64,000 nt of DNA from CAZHTF01 sp964535305 (GTDB lineage: Bacteria; Planctomycetota; Phycisphaerae; UBA1845; Fen-1342). The notes beneath the pieces were generated by a model. That model did not search any database. It had not been told where the DNA came from and saw only the letters and a list, made by a program, of their open reading frames with translations. The position numbers and the translations under genes were made by a program. Where the stretch lies: contig CAZHTF010000006.1 of NCBI GenBank assembly GCA_964535305.1, forward strand, positions 1 through 64,000, given 5' to 3'. Of this stretch, positions 17,448 to 26,134 are shown piece by piece. The number at the start of each line of letters is the position of its first letter. Position 1 is the first letter of the stretch.

Positions 17448-18353
17448 TCAGCCACTCGCGCGCTTGCGCGGCGCGCGCCCCCTGCTCTCCAGCAGCGCCG
17501 CAATCCGCCGCACGTGCTCCGGCCCAGCCCCACAGCAGCCGCCGATGACGTTCGCGCCGGCGTCGATCAGTGTGCTGAGTGGCGCGATGAATTCCTCCGG
17601 GCTCGTGCGATACACGGGCCGCCCGTCTTCCAGCTCCGGCAGCCCGACGCTGGGTTTGACCCACAGCGGCGTCTGCGCGTTGGCACGCAGCGCCACCACC
17701 GCGGGCAGCGCCAGCGCCGCTCCGACGCCGCAGTTGCAGCCGATCACATCCGCCCCAGCCTGCACCATCGCGACGGCGGCAGCCTCGGCTTCGGCGCCCA
17801 TCATCGTCCGCGTTCGCTGCGGGCCGGAGTCAAACGACATGCAGGCGATCAGCGGCAGGTTGGCGGATTGCTTGGCCGCGGCGATCGCGACCTGCAGTTC
17901 CTGGACATCGGAAAACGTCTCAAGCAGGATCGCGTCGACGCCGTGCTCGGCGAGCAGCCGCGCCTGCTCGGCGAAGGCCTCGTGCAGCTCGCTGGGCGCG
18001 CGCTCAGCGACGGCCAGCAACGTGCCGCTCGGCCCGATCACGCCCACCACGCGCGCCTTGAATTCGTCCGCCGCGCGCCGGGCGATAATCGCCCCGGCTT
18101 CGTTCAGCGCTCTGGCGGTCGCGGTTTGCTTTCGTTGCTGCAGCCCCAGGCGATTGGCGGCGAACGTATTGGTGCTCAGGATTTTCGCGCCGGCGATGAG
18201 ATACTCGCGGGCGAGCTCGCTGACGATGTGCGCGTGCGTGACGTTCGCCAGCTCCGCCGGCGCGCCGCGCGGCACGCCGCGGGCCCACAGCTCGCTGGAC
18301 CAGGCGCCGTCCGCCGCGATGCATCGACCGCGCAGCTCGTCGATCCAGTTCAT
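17448..18353 (-). CDS. Homocysteine S-methyltransferase family protein
   Basis: 301 residues, a zinc-dependent TIM barrel. DGAWSSELWARG near residue 17 corresponds to the family's DGGmatELqrrG. ILSTNTFAAN, GPSGTLL and LLETFSDVQEL follow. The zinc ligands are present: Cys in IGCNCGVG and the pair in GGCCGAGPEHVR near the C-terminus. It would methylate homocysteine to methionine using betaine, S-methylmethionine or a corrinoid-bound methyl group; as a stand-alone domain it could also be the MtaA/MtbA-type or BHMT-like branch. The ATG at 18353 overlaps the stop of the upstream gene (ATGA), so the two are translationally coupled. Confidence 0.85.
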   Translation of the reverse strand: MNWIDELRGRCIAADGAWSSELWARGVPRGAPAELANVTHAHIVSELAREYLIAGAKILSTNTFAANRLGLQQRKQTATARALNEAGAIIARRAADEFKARVVGVIGPSGTLLAVAERAPSELHEAFAEQARLLAEHGVDAILLETFSDVQELQVAIAAAKQSANLPLIACMSFDSGPQRTRTMMGAEAEAAAVAMVQAGADVIGCNCGVGAALALPAVVALRANAQTPLWVKPSVGLPELEDGRPVYRTSPEEFIAPLSTLIDAGANVIGGCCGAGPEHVRRIAALLESRGRAPRKRASG

Positions 18354-19225
18354 GCGGCGGGCGCTCCACGCGGCGGTGCGGCGGGCGCTCTGTTCGGAAG
18401 ATCGTCGGGCGGTGAACCGATGATGCGGCTGAGCCGCGCGTAGGCGTCGTCCGCCGGGCCGCGGCCCTCGTAGACGAGCGGTCCGTCGTAGCTGACTTCG
18501 CGGAGCGCCGCGAGCACCGCCGGCCAATCGACGTGCCCTTCGCCCAGGCCGCAGAATCCGCTGCGACCGGGCTTGCTCAGGTCGTAATCCTTCGCGTGCA
18601 CGTGCGCCAGATGCCGGCCGAGCGTGCGGATCCAATCCTGGGGATAGCCCCAGGCCAGGATGTTTCCGGTGTCCAGGCAAAAGCCGACGTTCGGCGAATT
18701 CACTGCGTCGAGTAACTCGACGGCTTCGATCGGCGAGAGCAGAAAGCGGCTCCAGACGTTCTCGATCGCGATCGTCACGCCGGCGGACTCGGCATCGAAC
18801 CGCAGGTTCGCCAGCGCGTCCAGCGTGCGGTTGTATGCGTCGCGATACGCTACGCGCGGCTGCGGGTCGTCCGCCCGGCCGACCACGCCCGCGACGATCA
18901 GCAGGATTTCGGCCCGCAGTGCCGCGGCCTGCTCCAGCATGTGCCGCGTGCGATCCAGCGCGAGCTGCCGATCGGCCGCTTCCGGGCTGGCGTAATTCGC
19001 CTGCCAGAACAGCGCCGAGCCGACGCCCACGATGGCCAGATTCTGATCGGCGGCACTGCGCGCCCAAGCCGCGCAAACCTGCGCCGGCGTCTCCGGCGTG
19101 TACTCACCTTCGGCCGCCGCCATCAGTTCGATCCCGCCGAATCCCGCCGCCGCGGTGGCGCGCAGTTGCTCTTCGATCGGCATTTGCGCCGCGAATAATC
19201 CCGCATTTAGGCCCAGCCGAATCAC
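18350..19225 (-). CDS. Sugar phosphate isomerase/epimerase-like TIM-barrel protein
   Basis: 291 residues of the xylose isomerase-like/AP endonuclease 2 fold. Metal-site residues are visible in IAIENVWSRF (Glu), NVGFCLDTGNILAWG (Asp), LAHVHAKDYD (His and Asp) and PLVYEGRG (Glu). Members isomerise or epimerise sugars, inositols or hydroxypyruvate; the substrate cannot be deduced. The likely start is the GTG at 19225, preceded by AGGGTGA; another GTG 15 codons upstream (19270) is possible. Its stop overlaps the start of the homocysteine methyltransferase. It is divergent from the Sua5 gene. Confidence 0.8.
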   Translation of the reverse strand: MIRLGLNAGLFAAQMPIEEQLRATAAAGFGGIELMAAAEGEYTPETPAQVCAAWARSAADQNLAIVGVGSALFWQANYASPEAADRQLALDRTRHMLEQAAALRAEILLIVAGVVGRADDPQPRVAYRDAYNRTLDALANLRFDAESAGVTIAIENVWSRFLLSPIEAVELLDAVNSPNVGFCLDTGNILAWGYPQDWIRTLGRHLAHVHAKDYDLSKPGRSGFCGLGEGHVDWPAVLAALREVSYDGPLVYEGRGPADDAYARLSRIIGSPPDDLPNRAPAAPPRGAPAA

Positions 19226-19458
19226 GAGATCACCCTGCGCTGCCTCACGGTCGTCTCGAACGCACGCCACGCTCGAGCTGCGCTGCGACGCCGCACTACC
19301 GTACCGGCAATTTCAGCCACGCGGCAACGTGTGACGCGGCAATGCGTCTACCATCTGTGACGGCGACGCGAGCGCGACGCGAGACGGCGGCAGCACGCGT
19401 CGCAAAGCCGCGCCTTCGAACAACGGGCGGCCTGCCAAGCCGGGCTGCGTGCGGAATC

Positions 19459-20517
19459 ATGATCGTGCAGACCGAACTACTGGACGCACAGGATCCTGCA
19501 CAGCGCGAAGCATGCGTGCGCCGCGCGGCACAAACCATCACGCGCGGTGGCCTGGTCGCCTTCTCGACCGAGACGGTCTACGGGCTCGGCGCCAACGCCC
19601 GCGATGCTGGCGCCGTGCGGCGGATTTTCATTGCGAAAGGCCGACCGGAGATTAACCCGATCATCGTGCACGCGGCCAATCATGAAGCCGCGCGCCAGCT
19701 CGCGCGGAGCTGGTCAACGCTCGCCGATCTGCTGGCGGCGCACTTCTGGCCGGGCCCGCTGACGCTGGTGGTCGAGGCCCACCGCGACATTCCCCGCGAA
19801 GTAACCGGCGGGCTCGACACGGTCGGCCTGCGCGTTCCGCGGCACGCGCTGGCGCTGGCACTGCTCGAAGCCGCCGGCACGCCGATCGCGGCGCCCAGCG
19901 CCAACCGCTCGTCACGGATTTCGCCCACCACCGCCGCACACGTGCTTCGTGACCTGAGCGGCCGGGTTGAGCTGGTGCTGGATGGCGGCCCGGCGCCGGG
20001 CGGCATTGAGTCGACCGTGCTCGACCTCACCGCGCAACCGCCGCGGCTGCTGCGGCCGGGTCTGACGCCGCCGGCCGCCATTGAAGCGCTGATCGGGCCA
20101 ATCGAGCGCGGCGGCGCGATCGACTCAACGTCCGCGGTGCTCCGCTCGCCCGGGCTGCTTGCGCGACACTATGCGCCGCAGACGCCACTCGAGCTCTGCC
20201 CCGATGACGGCGCGGCGCTCGTTCGGTCGTTGTGCGACGCGGGCAGGCGCGTCGGTTGGCTGCGCTTCCTGAACGAGGAAGAAGCCGGATCGCGAGCCGA
20301 CGCCCTGGGCGGACACTCTGAGTCGAAATACGCCGCGGATGTGAACCTGGTCGAAATGCGCCTGTCGCGCGAGTGGACGGCATGCGCGCGCGGCCTTTAC
20401 GGCGCGTTGCACGCGCTCGATGAAGCCGGTCTCGACCGCATCCTCGTCGCGGCGCCGCCAGAAGGCGATGATTGGCTCGCAATTCGCGATCGGCTGACGC
20501 GCGCCGCGCACGCGTAA
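19459..20517 (+). CDS. Threonylcarbamoyl-AMP synthase (Sua5/YwlC type)
   Basis: 352 residues, the two-domain Sua5 form. The N-terminal YrdC domain (1-205) has GGLVAFSTETVYGLGANA, KGRPEINPIIVH, FWPGPLTLV, VGLRVPRH, APSANRSSRISPT and the closing GGIESTVLDL. These bind threonine, bicarbonate and ATP to form threonylcarbamoyl-AMP for the t6A37 tRNA modification. The linker RSPGLLARHYAPQTPLEL and residues 240-352 form the Sua5 C-terminal domain. The start is the ATG at 19459; the frame is open far upstream, but those residues are antisense to the isomerase gene. It converges on the M16 gene, with 27 bases between stops. Confidence 0.92.
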   Translation: MIVQTELLDAQDPAQREACVRRAAQTITRGGLVAFSTETVYGLGANARDAGAVRRIFIAKGRPEINPIIVHAANHEAARQLARSWSTLADLLAAHFWPGPLTLVVEAHRDIPREVTGGLDTVGLRVPRHALALALLEAAGTPIAAPSANRSSRISPTTAAHVLRDLSGRVELVLDGGPAPGGIESTVLDLTAQPPRLLRPGLTPPAAIEALIGPIERGGAIDSTSAVLRSPGLLARHYAPQTPLELCPDDGAALVRSLCDAGRRVGWLRFLNEEEAGSRADALGGHSESKYAADVNLVEMRLSREWTACARGLYGALHALDEAGLDRILVAAPPEGDDWLAIRDRLTRAAHA

Positions 20518-20544
20518 CCACGTCGCGCAGAAAGAACCTGCGCC

Positions 20545-21819
20545 TTACCCGAGCTGAGACAACTCGCGCGGTCCGAGCGTGGCGACGCACAGCCGCGTTC
20601 GCGGCAGCCGCCGGGCGTAATCCACGACGCGCGGCAGATCGACTGCCCGCAGCGCATCCAGCTTGGCCACCAGCCCGATCGGACGCGAAAAGTAGAACAG
20701 ATCTTCGCTCAGGCCGGCGACGCGCGCCGGCGTCAGATCCGCCTCTGTCTCCAGGTGCGCGATCAACTGATCGCGGGCGCGCTTCACTTCACGCTCGCTC
20801 AGATCCTCGCCCAGCCGCTGCAACTCGCGCAGCAGCGTGTCGAAGGTCTGCTGGCAACGCTCGGGCGTGGTGCTGGCCCCCAGGTGGATCACGCCGGTAT
20901 CGCGAAGCTGCTCGTGCCAGGCGCCCACCCAGTAGACCAGCCCCAGCTTCTCGCGCACTTCGGTGAAGAGCCGCCCGCTCATGCCGCCCGACAGCACGCC
21001 CAGCAGCACCTGCTCGACCGCGAAGTCGGCATCGCCGCGGCGCAGGCCCGGCAACGTGATGGCGATGTACTGCTGCTTCAAATCCTTGTTGCGATGCACG
21101 CGCCCGGGCGTGAATTCGAGCCGAGCCGCATCGCGCCCGGCCTGCGCCGCATCCCCGAGCTTGCCCAGGTGCCGCTCGATCAGGGCCGCCAGCGGCTCGA
21201 CCTGCAAGGCGCCGGCTGCGCAGACTTGCAGCCGCCCGCGGTGAAACGCGGTCTTCCAGCGGTTTCGCACGGTCTCGCGCGTGATGCGCGGCAGCGTTTC
21301 GAGCTCGCCCTGCACATTGCGGCCATAGACCGGACCGAGCGTCAGCCGTTGGGTCATGAGCCGCAGCACCGAATCGGGATCGTCTTCGAGGTGCTTGAGA
21401 TCCTGCAGCGAGAGCTCGACCGCGACCTTGCAGGCCTCCTCGGGAAAAGTAGGATGACAGAGCATTTCGGCCACCAGTTCGACGGCGCGCTCGACAAACT
21501 CCGGCAGGCAGGCGACCCGCACCAGCAGCGATTGCCGCCCCGTCGCGGTCGACCATTGCGCCCCGATCGCGTCGAACGCGTCGGCGAGCTGCCGCCCGTC
21601 AAAGCGTTGCGTACCCTTCGAGAGCGTGCGCTCGACGATTGCCGTCACGCCGGTCAACTCGGCCGGGTCGTCCGCCGCGCCGCCCAGCAGGCGGAATGCG
21701 AGCGTCACGGCGGCCCGGTCGGGTAGCGGTTCGGCCGAGAATTCGATGCCGCAATCCAGGTTCAGATGCGTCGTCTGGCCGCTGATCGAGCCGGCGGACG
21801 CGGGCGCGTTGGCGAGCAT
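20545..21819 (-). CDS. M16 (insulinase) family protein, catalytically inactive subunit
   Basis: 424 residues with the M16 N-terminal domain (about 15-160) and C-terminal domain (about 175-360). The zinc motif HxxEH is degenerate: at the expected place the sequence is GVTAIVERTLSKGT, so both histidines are replaced (Thr and Arg) and only Glu remains. The third-ligand region (VELSLQDL) also lacks the usual Glu-Glu. The substrate-binding GGMSGRLFTEVREKLGLVYWV of the C-domain is intact. Known M16 systems pair one active and one inactive subunit (for example mitochondrial processing peptidase); no active partner is in the window. The start ATG shares a base with the phosphohexomutase stop (TGATG), so it is in that operon. 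Confidence 0.8.
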   Translation of the reverse strand: MLANAPASAGSISGQTTHLNLDCGIEFSAEPLPDRAAVTLAFRLLGGAADDPAELTGVTAIVERTLSKGTQRFDGRQLADAFDAIGAQWSTATGRQSLLVRVACLPEFVERAVELVAEMLCHPTFPEEACKVAVELSLQDLKHLEDDPDSVLRLMTQRLTLGPVYGRNVQGELETLPRITRETVRNRWKTAFHRGRLQVCAAGALQVEPLAALIERHLGKLGDAAQAGRDAARLEFTPGRVHRNKDLKQQYIAITLPGLRRGDADFAVEQVLLGVLSGGMSGRLFTEVREKLGLVYWVGAWHEQLRDTGVIHLGASTTPERCQQTFDTLLRELQRLGEDLSEREVKRARDQLIAHLETEADLTPARVAGLSEDLFYFSRPIGLVAKLDALRAVDLPRVVDYARRLPRTRLCVATLGPRELSQLG

Positions 21820-23417
21820 CAGTGATCCACCGCGTGGCCCAACAGCGGTGTAAGCTCGGCCAGCTTTGCCTCCAGCAGCGCCGGCGTGTCGGCCTCGACG
21901 TTCAGCCGCAGGAGCGGCTCGGTGTTTGACGGCCGCACATTGCACCACCAGTCGTCAAACTCGATCGTCACGCCGTCGAGCTGGTCGATCCGCCCGTTGC
22001 GATAGCGCTCCGCCAGGGCTTTCAGCGTCGCGTCCTTGTTGTCATTCTCGAAATTGCGCTCGCCACTGGCGGCGTACACTTCATAGGGCTTGAGCAATTG
22101 CCCAAGGCTCTTGCCCGAGGCAGTCAGCGCGTTCAGCAGCGCGACGAAGGCGAAGAAGCCCGAATCGCAGTTGAAAAAGTCGCGGAAGTAGAAATGCCCG
22201 CTCAGCTCGCCGCCGACGACGGCGCGCGTCTCGGCCATGGCGCGCTTCATGAACACATGCCCGACGCGCTGCCGCTTGGGCACGCCGCCCAGCTTGCGGA
22301 TCGTGTCGGGCACGATGCGGCTGGAGCGCAGGTCGTAGACCACGGCGGCCCCTGGGTTTTTCTTGAGGTACTCGCCCGCCAGAAGGGCGGTCACCAGGTC
22401 GCAGCGGACGATCTCGGCCTGCTCATCAACGAACATGCAACGGTCGGCGTCGCCGTCGAAACACGCCCCGAAATCCGCCCGGCTCTCGAGCACCGCGGCC
22501 CGCAGTTGCGCTAGGTTTGCGGGCACAAGCGGATTCGGCGGGTGCACGAATTCGCCGTCGTGCGTGAAATTCAGCGAAATCACGGTCAGGCCGGGGATGT
22601 CGCCCAGCAGGATCGGGAACCAGCGGCCCGCCATGCCGTTGGATGCGTCGACAACGACCTTCATCGGTCGCGGCTTATCCAGGAAGCGCAGCAGGAAGGC
22701 GCGATACGGCTCGGAGAGATCGACCTGGCGGACTTCGTCCAGATTGGGGACGGCGTGTCGAGCGATCGCCAGCGCGATCCGCTGGATCTCCGCCAGTCCG
22801 GTCTCGGCCCCGATGGGCTTGCCCTTTGGCCCGCAGATTTTGAAGCCATTGTAATTTGCCGGGTTGTGGCTGGCGGTGGTCTGTACGCCGCCGCAGCATT
22901 TCAGGTGGTTGACCGCGAAGTAGATCTGCGAGGTGTCGACCATGCCGATGTCGAGCACACCGGCGCCGGTGGCGACCATGCCCTCGATCAGGGCCCGCGC
23001 CAGCATCGGACTGCTCTTGCGCATGTCGCGGCCGACGACGAGTCGATTCATCTCCGGATCGCTGCGGTCGTAGCCGCTCAGCGCTGTGCGCAGAAATTGT
23101 GCGGTCGCGTTGCCGATCCGCCAGGCGACTTCCTCGCTCAGCGGCTCGGGCACCGTGGCGCGCACGTCATATGCCTTGAAGACCTTTTCAATCATGCCTG
23201 CCTCTTTGGGACCCTCAGCCGGCGCTTGCCGCACGTGCCGCTGACTGACCAGCGACGCTTCAAATGAAGGTCGGCCGTGCTCGTCATCGTTGAACTGACA
23301 ACCGGGACACTTCCAGAAATTCGCCCGACGCCGACCCAGGCAGACCGCGTCGGAAATGCGAATACTCTCCTCACCCGGGCAATAACGCGCGTAATGCGGC
23401 GACTGCGGTAGCTCCAC
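21819..23417 (-). CDS. Phosphomannomutase/phosphoglucomutase with zinc-ribbon-like N-terminal extension
   Basis: The catalytic part (458 residues from the ATG at 23195) is a complete alpha-D-phosphohexomutase: phosphoserine loop TTASHNPANYNGFK, metal loop DGDADR, sugar loop GGELSGHFYF and phosphate-binding RPSNTEPLLRL. It interconverts hexose 6- and 1-phosphates for nucleotide-sugar synthesis. The frame is open without a stop 75 codons further upstream to TTG/GTG at 23420/23417, with GGAG in front. The added residues carry Cys 13, 26, 37 and 40 in the pattern CPGE ... C ... CPGC, a zinc-ribbon-like set, then a loose linker. I took the long form; GAGG before 23195 means the short form may also be made. 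Confidence 0.8.
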   Translation of the reverse strand: MELPQSPHYARYCPGEESIRISDAVCLGRRRANFWKCPGCQFNDDEHGRPSFEASLVSQRHVRQAPAEGPKEAGMIEKVFKAYDVRATVPEPLSEEVAWRIGNATAQFLRTALSGYDRSDPEMNRLVVGRDMRKSSPMLARALIEGMVATGAGVLDIGMVDTSQIYFAVNHLKCCGGVQTTASHNPANYNGFKICGPKGKPIGAETGLAEIQRIALAIARHAVPNLDEVRQVDLSEPYRAFLLRFLDKPRPMKVVVDASNGMAGRWFPILLGDIPGLTVISLNFTHDGEFVHPPNPLVPANLAQLRAAVLESRADFGACFDGDADRCMFVDEQAEIVRCDLVTALLAGEYLKKNPGAAVVYDLRSSRIVPDTIRKLGGVPKRQRVGHVFMKRAMAETRAVVGGELSGHFYFRDFFNCDSGFFAFVALLNALTASGKSLGQLLKPYEVYAASGERNFENDNKDATLKALAERYRNGRIDQLDGVTIEFDDWWCNVRPSNTEPLLRLNVEADTPALLEAKLAELTPLLGHAVDH

Positions 23418-23487
23418 CAATTACGCTCCAATCAATCGGCGGCATGCTAGCCGAGCCGCGGCGCATCGGCTACCATCGACGCGCGAG

Positions 23488-24636
23488 ATGAGCGCCGACT
23501 TCGGCATCGTGCTTCCGCTCTGGTGTTTCGACAAGGACGCGCCGGAGCTCTTGCACCGCGCGGTCGGCGAGATTGGCCTGCAGCACATCACCTGCCCGGT
23601 CGTCAGCGGCGCGTGCGTCGAAACAATCCTCTCGAGCGGCCGCGGCACACCACACTTTGAAACCGAAGGCGGCTGGCACTATCCACCCGAATCCGGCGCA
23701 TTCAGCGGCCTGGACATCGGACATCTGAAGCCGCGCGCGGCGCGTTGGGTCGGCGGACGAAACACGCTCGCGCCCCTGGCCGACGAGCTGGCCCGCCGAA
23801 ACATCCGCTGCATCGCGCGCGTCGATCTGCTGGGCGTGCGCTGGCTGGCCGAGCATCAGCCGCACCTGGCCCGCCGAAACGCCTGGGGCGACGAGCGCGT
23901 CAGCGCCGGCCTGTGCCCGCTGCAGCCGCAGGTGCGCGAGCTGCTGCTGGGAACCTGCAGCGACCTGCGGCGCTTCGCGCCGGCCGGAATCGAGCTGGCC
24001 AATTGGGGCCTGGATTCGGTGGGCTCAGACGTTGGCGCCCGCAGAGCGGAATTCGAGAACGTCGACCCGCGCACTGCAGCACTGCTGGCGATCTGCTTCT
24101 GTTCGGCGTGTCGCGCGATCGCCGGTGCGAAGGATTGCGACGCGGACGCCGCGGCCCGCGTCGTGCGGGCGCGAGTCGCCGCGATCGCCGAGGCTGGTCC
24201 GGACGGGACGCGGCCGGGCAGCGAACCGGACGCCGCTTTGGAGCAGTATCGGCAGGTCCGCGCCGAGGGGCATTTGCGCTGGCTGGCGACGTTGGCGCGG
24301 CATTGCGAGCCGTGGGAGCGTTTCTTGCTGGCGCCGCCCGACCCGCTGGGCGCCGCGGCGCTGCCGGATTGGCGGACGCTGCTGGACGCCGCGGCGCAGC
24401 TCGCCGCGCCGCACCCCGGCGCCGCGCGCGAGCGGCTGCGCATCGCTGCGGGTGTCGACGCGGTTCGCGTACCGGCCTGGAGCGCAGGCCAGATGCTGGC
24501 GACCGAGCTGGTGCGCAGCACGAGCGAGCTGTGCGAGGCGGGCGTGACGTACTTCGATTTCGAAGCGGTACACGCCGCCCCGCGCGCGGCGCTGGCCTGG
24601 GTGCGGCAGGCAGTACGCTATGCACGCCGCGTGTAA
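23488..24636 (+). CDS. Conserved-looking protein, possibly TIM-barrel; function unknown
   Basis: 382 residues, soluble, with no signal peptide. The opening ADFGIVLPLWCFDKDAPE, the strand-like IRCIARVDLLGVRW, the Cys pair in CFCSACRA (about 205) and the alternation of strands and helices suggest an alpha/beta barrel related to glycoside-hydrolase-like proteins, but I cannot name a family. The ATG is preceded by a weak ribosome binding site. It is divergent from the phosphohexomutase (70 bases between starts) and followed closely by a lipoprotein gene. Confidence 0.6.
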   Translation: MSADFGIVLPLWCFDKDAPELLHRAVGEIGLQHITCPVVSGACVETILSSGRGTPHFETEGGWHYPPESGAFSGLDIGHLKPRAARWVGGRNTLAPLADELARRNIRCIARVDLLGVRWLAEHQPHLARRNAWGDERVSAGLCPLQPQVRELLLGTCSDLRRFAPAGIELANWGLDSVGSDVGARRAEFENVDPRTAALLAICFCSACRAIAGAKDCDADAAARVVRARVAAIAEAGPDGTRPGSEPDAALEQYRQVRAEGHLRWLATLARHCEPWERFLLAPPDPLGAAALPDWRTLLDAAAQLAAPHPGAARERLRIAAGVDAVRVPAWSAGQMLATELVRSTSELCEAGVTYFDFEAVHAAPRAALAWVRQAVRYARRV

Positions 24637-24668
24637 GGATTTCGCGCGGCGAATGTCGGGAGCTTGCA

Positions 24669-25337
24669 TTGCACGAACACGGGCCGAGAGCGGCTGATCC
24701 AATCGCGTCGCAGGCGCCGTCGCGCACGTCTTCGCGTGCACGATCGCACGAGAAGTGGCCGGTTCGCCGCGCGCTGCTGCGCGCTTGCGTGATCGGCGCT
24801 TGCTCGCTGGTCGCGTGTGAGCGCCCGGCGCCACCGAGCTCCGTCGCGAATGAGAGCCCGCTGGGCGCGCCGACGACGTTGCCGACTTACACGTTTTCGC
24901 CGGGCCTGCGCGAGCAGCATCCGGACGTGGTTGCGTTCGTGCAGAAATTCCTGGAGACCTGCCTAGCGGGCGACTACGCCGGCTATCGCCAACTCGTCAG
25001 TCGCGCGCGGCAACCGCAAAGTCGCGAGCGCTTCCTGGCGATCTACCACGGGCTCTCGCGCGTCGAGGTCGAGTCGATCGCGCCGGTGCGACTACCCGGC
25101 GTAGAGACCGAAGCGTTCCGCGTCATCAGCACCGTCCACGTCCACAGCGAGCAGGCCCGCGCCGCGCTGCGCGGCGAGCAACGCCGCCTGGCAATCGTCG
25201 TGCTGCTCGAAGCCGGGCAATACGCGATGCTGCCCGCGCCCGCCGACCTGCAGCCGCACGACCAGCAGCCCGCGACGGACGAAGCGCGCCCGGCGGAGGG
25301 CCCGGACTACCCGTGGGACCAGAACGTCGACTACTAG
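24669..25337 (+). CDS. Putative lipoprotein
   Basis: About 222 residues. A basic N-terminus is followed by a hydrophobic stretch and the lipobox SLVAC (Cys at about 50), then a Pro/Ser/Ala linker. The remaining 150 residues (about 70-215) form a compact alpha/beta segment starting HPDVVAFVQKFLETCLAGDYAGYRQLV, which has the look of a small NTF2/DUF-type domain. The tail is acidic (PDYPWDQNVDY). The start is uncertain: TTG at 24669 has GGGAG in front and no ATG is available, while a GTG close to the lipobox is too late for a signal. The next gene starts inside its last codons. Confidence 0.55.
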   Translation: MHEHGPRAADPIASQAPSRTSSRARSHEKWPVRRALLRACVIGACSLVACERPAPPSSVANESPLGAPTTLPTYTFSPGLREQHPDVVAFVQKFLETCLAGDYAGYRQLVSRARQPQSRERFLAIYHGLSRVEVESIAPVRLPGVETEAFRVISTVHVHSEQARAALRGEQRRLAIVVLLEAGQYAMLPAPADLQPHDQQPATDEARPAEGPDYPWDQNVDY

Positions 25338-26134
25338 CGCGCGTGCTGTGCGCGGCGCTGCTGCTCGTGCCGGCTGCGGCGCCACGCGTCGCACGGGCAC
25401 AGCCGCAGACGCCGGAATCCGCAGCAGTAAACGAGGACGGGCTGCCCGCCGAGCTGCAGGCGTTGCTCGAGCAGGTGCAGGATTTTTCGTTTGATTTCGA
25501 CGAACCCGCCTTCTATGCACTGGTCGCGCACCTGCAGCGCGGGCCGGCCGGGAATGATCCGCCCAGCGTCCCGCTGGACCGCTGGGCGACGCTGCTGGAG
25601 CGGCCGCGCGACTACCGCGGGCGGCGGATCGCAGTCGCAGGGCGCGTCGGTCGCAACAGTGCGTACGTGCTGCGCTCCGCGTCGGCCGGCGGCCTGGGGC
25701 CCGTCTGGCAGGTTGAGCTGCACCGCTCCGATGAGCCGGTCGCGTGCACCGTGGTGTTCACGCAGGATGCCAGCGATCTGCCGATCGGCGCATGGATTGA
25801 CGTCAGCGGGTATTTTCTGAAGGTCCGCCAGTATCACAGCGGCAGCAACCGCGTCCGCCAGGCCGTGCTGCTGGTCGCCCGCGCTCCCAGCGCGATCGAG
25901 CAGGCGTCGCGCACCGCGGCGTTCAGCGCCAGCGCAGCGCTGTATTGGATCGCCGCGGGTGTGCTGGCGGCGCTGCTGGTGCTCTGGATCCTGCTGCGGC
26001 AGAGCGCAGCTCGCCCGCGACACGTCGTGCAGACGCTGCGCGCGCAGCGCGCCGCCCCGCTGCACTTGGCCGATGATTTGAAAGACTGGGCAGAGACCGA
26101 TGATGCCACTCCAGAGCGGCCGCCACAGCGATGA
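25313..26134 (+). CDS. Exported membrane-anchored protein of unknown function
   Basis: 273 residues. A signal peptide (VLCAALLLVPAAAPRVARA) leads into an extracytoplasmic region containing DRWATLLERPRDYRGRRIAVAGRVGR and WIDVSGYFLKV, an OB-fold-like beta arrangement. A membrane helix (about 205-228, ALYWIAAGVLAALLVLWILL) and a short cytoplasmic tail follow. GTG 25313 overlaps the preceding lipoprotein gene by 25 bases, and the stop overlaps the next start by ATGA. The three genes are thus translationally chained, suggesting a shared envelope process that I cannot identify. Confidence 0.6.
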   Translation: MGPERRLLARVLCAALLLVPAAAPRVARAQPQTPESAAVNEDGLPAELQALLEQVQDFSFDFDEPAFYALVAHLQRGPAGNDPPSVPLDRWATLLERPRDYRGRRIAVAGRVGRNSAYVLRSASAGGLGPVWQVELHRSDEPVACTVVFTQDASDLPIGAWIDVSGYFLKVRQYHSGSNRVRQAVLLVARAPSAIEQASRTAAFSASAALYWIAAGVLAALLVLWILLRQSAARPRHVVQTLRAQRAAPLHLADDLKDWAETDDATPERPPQR

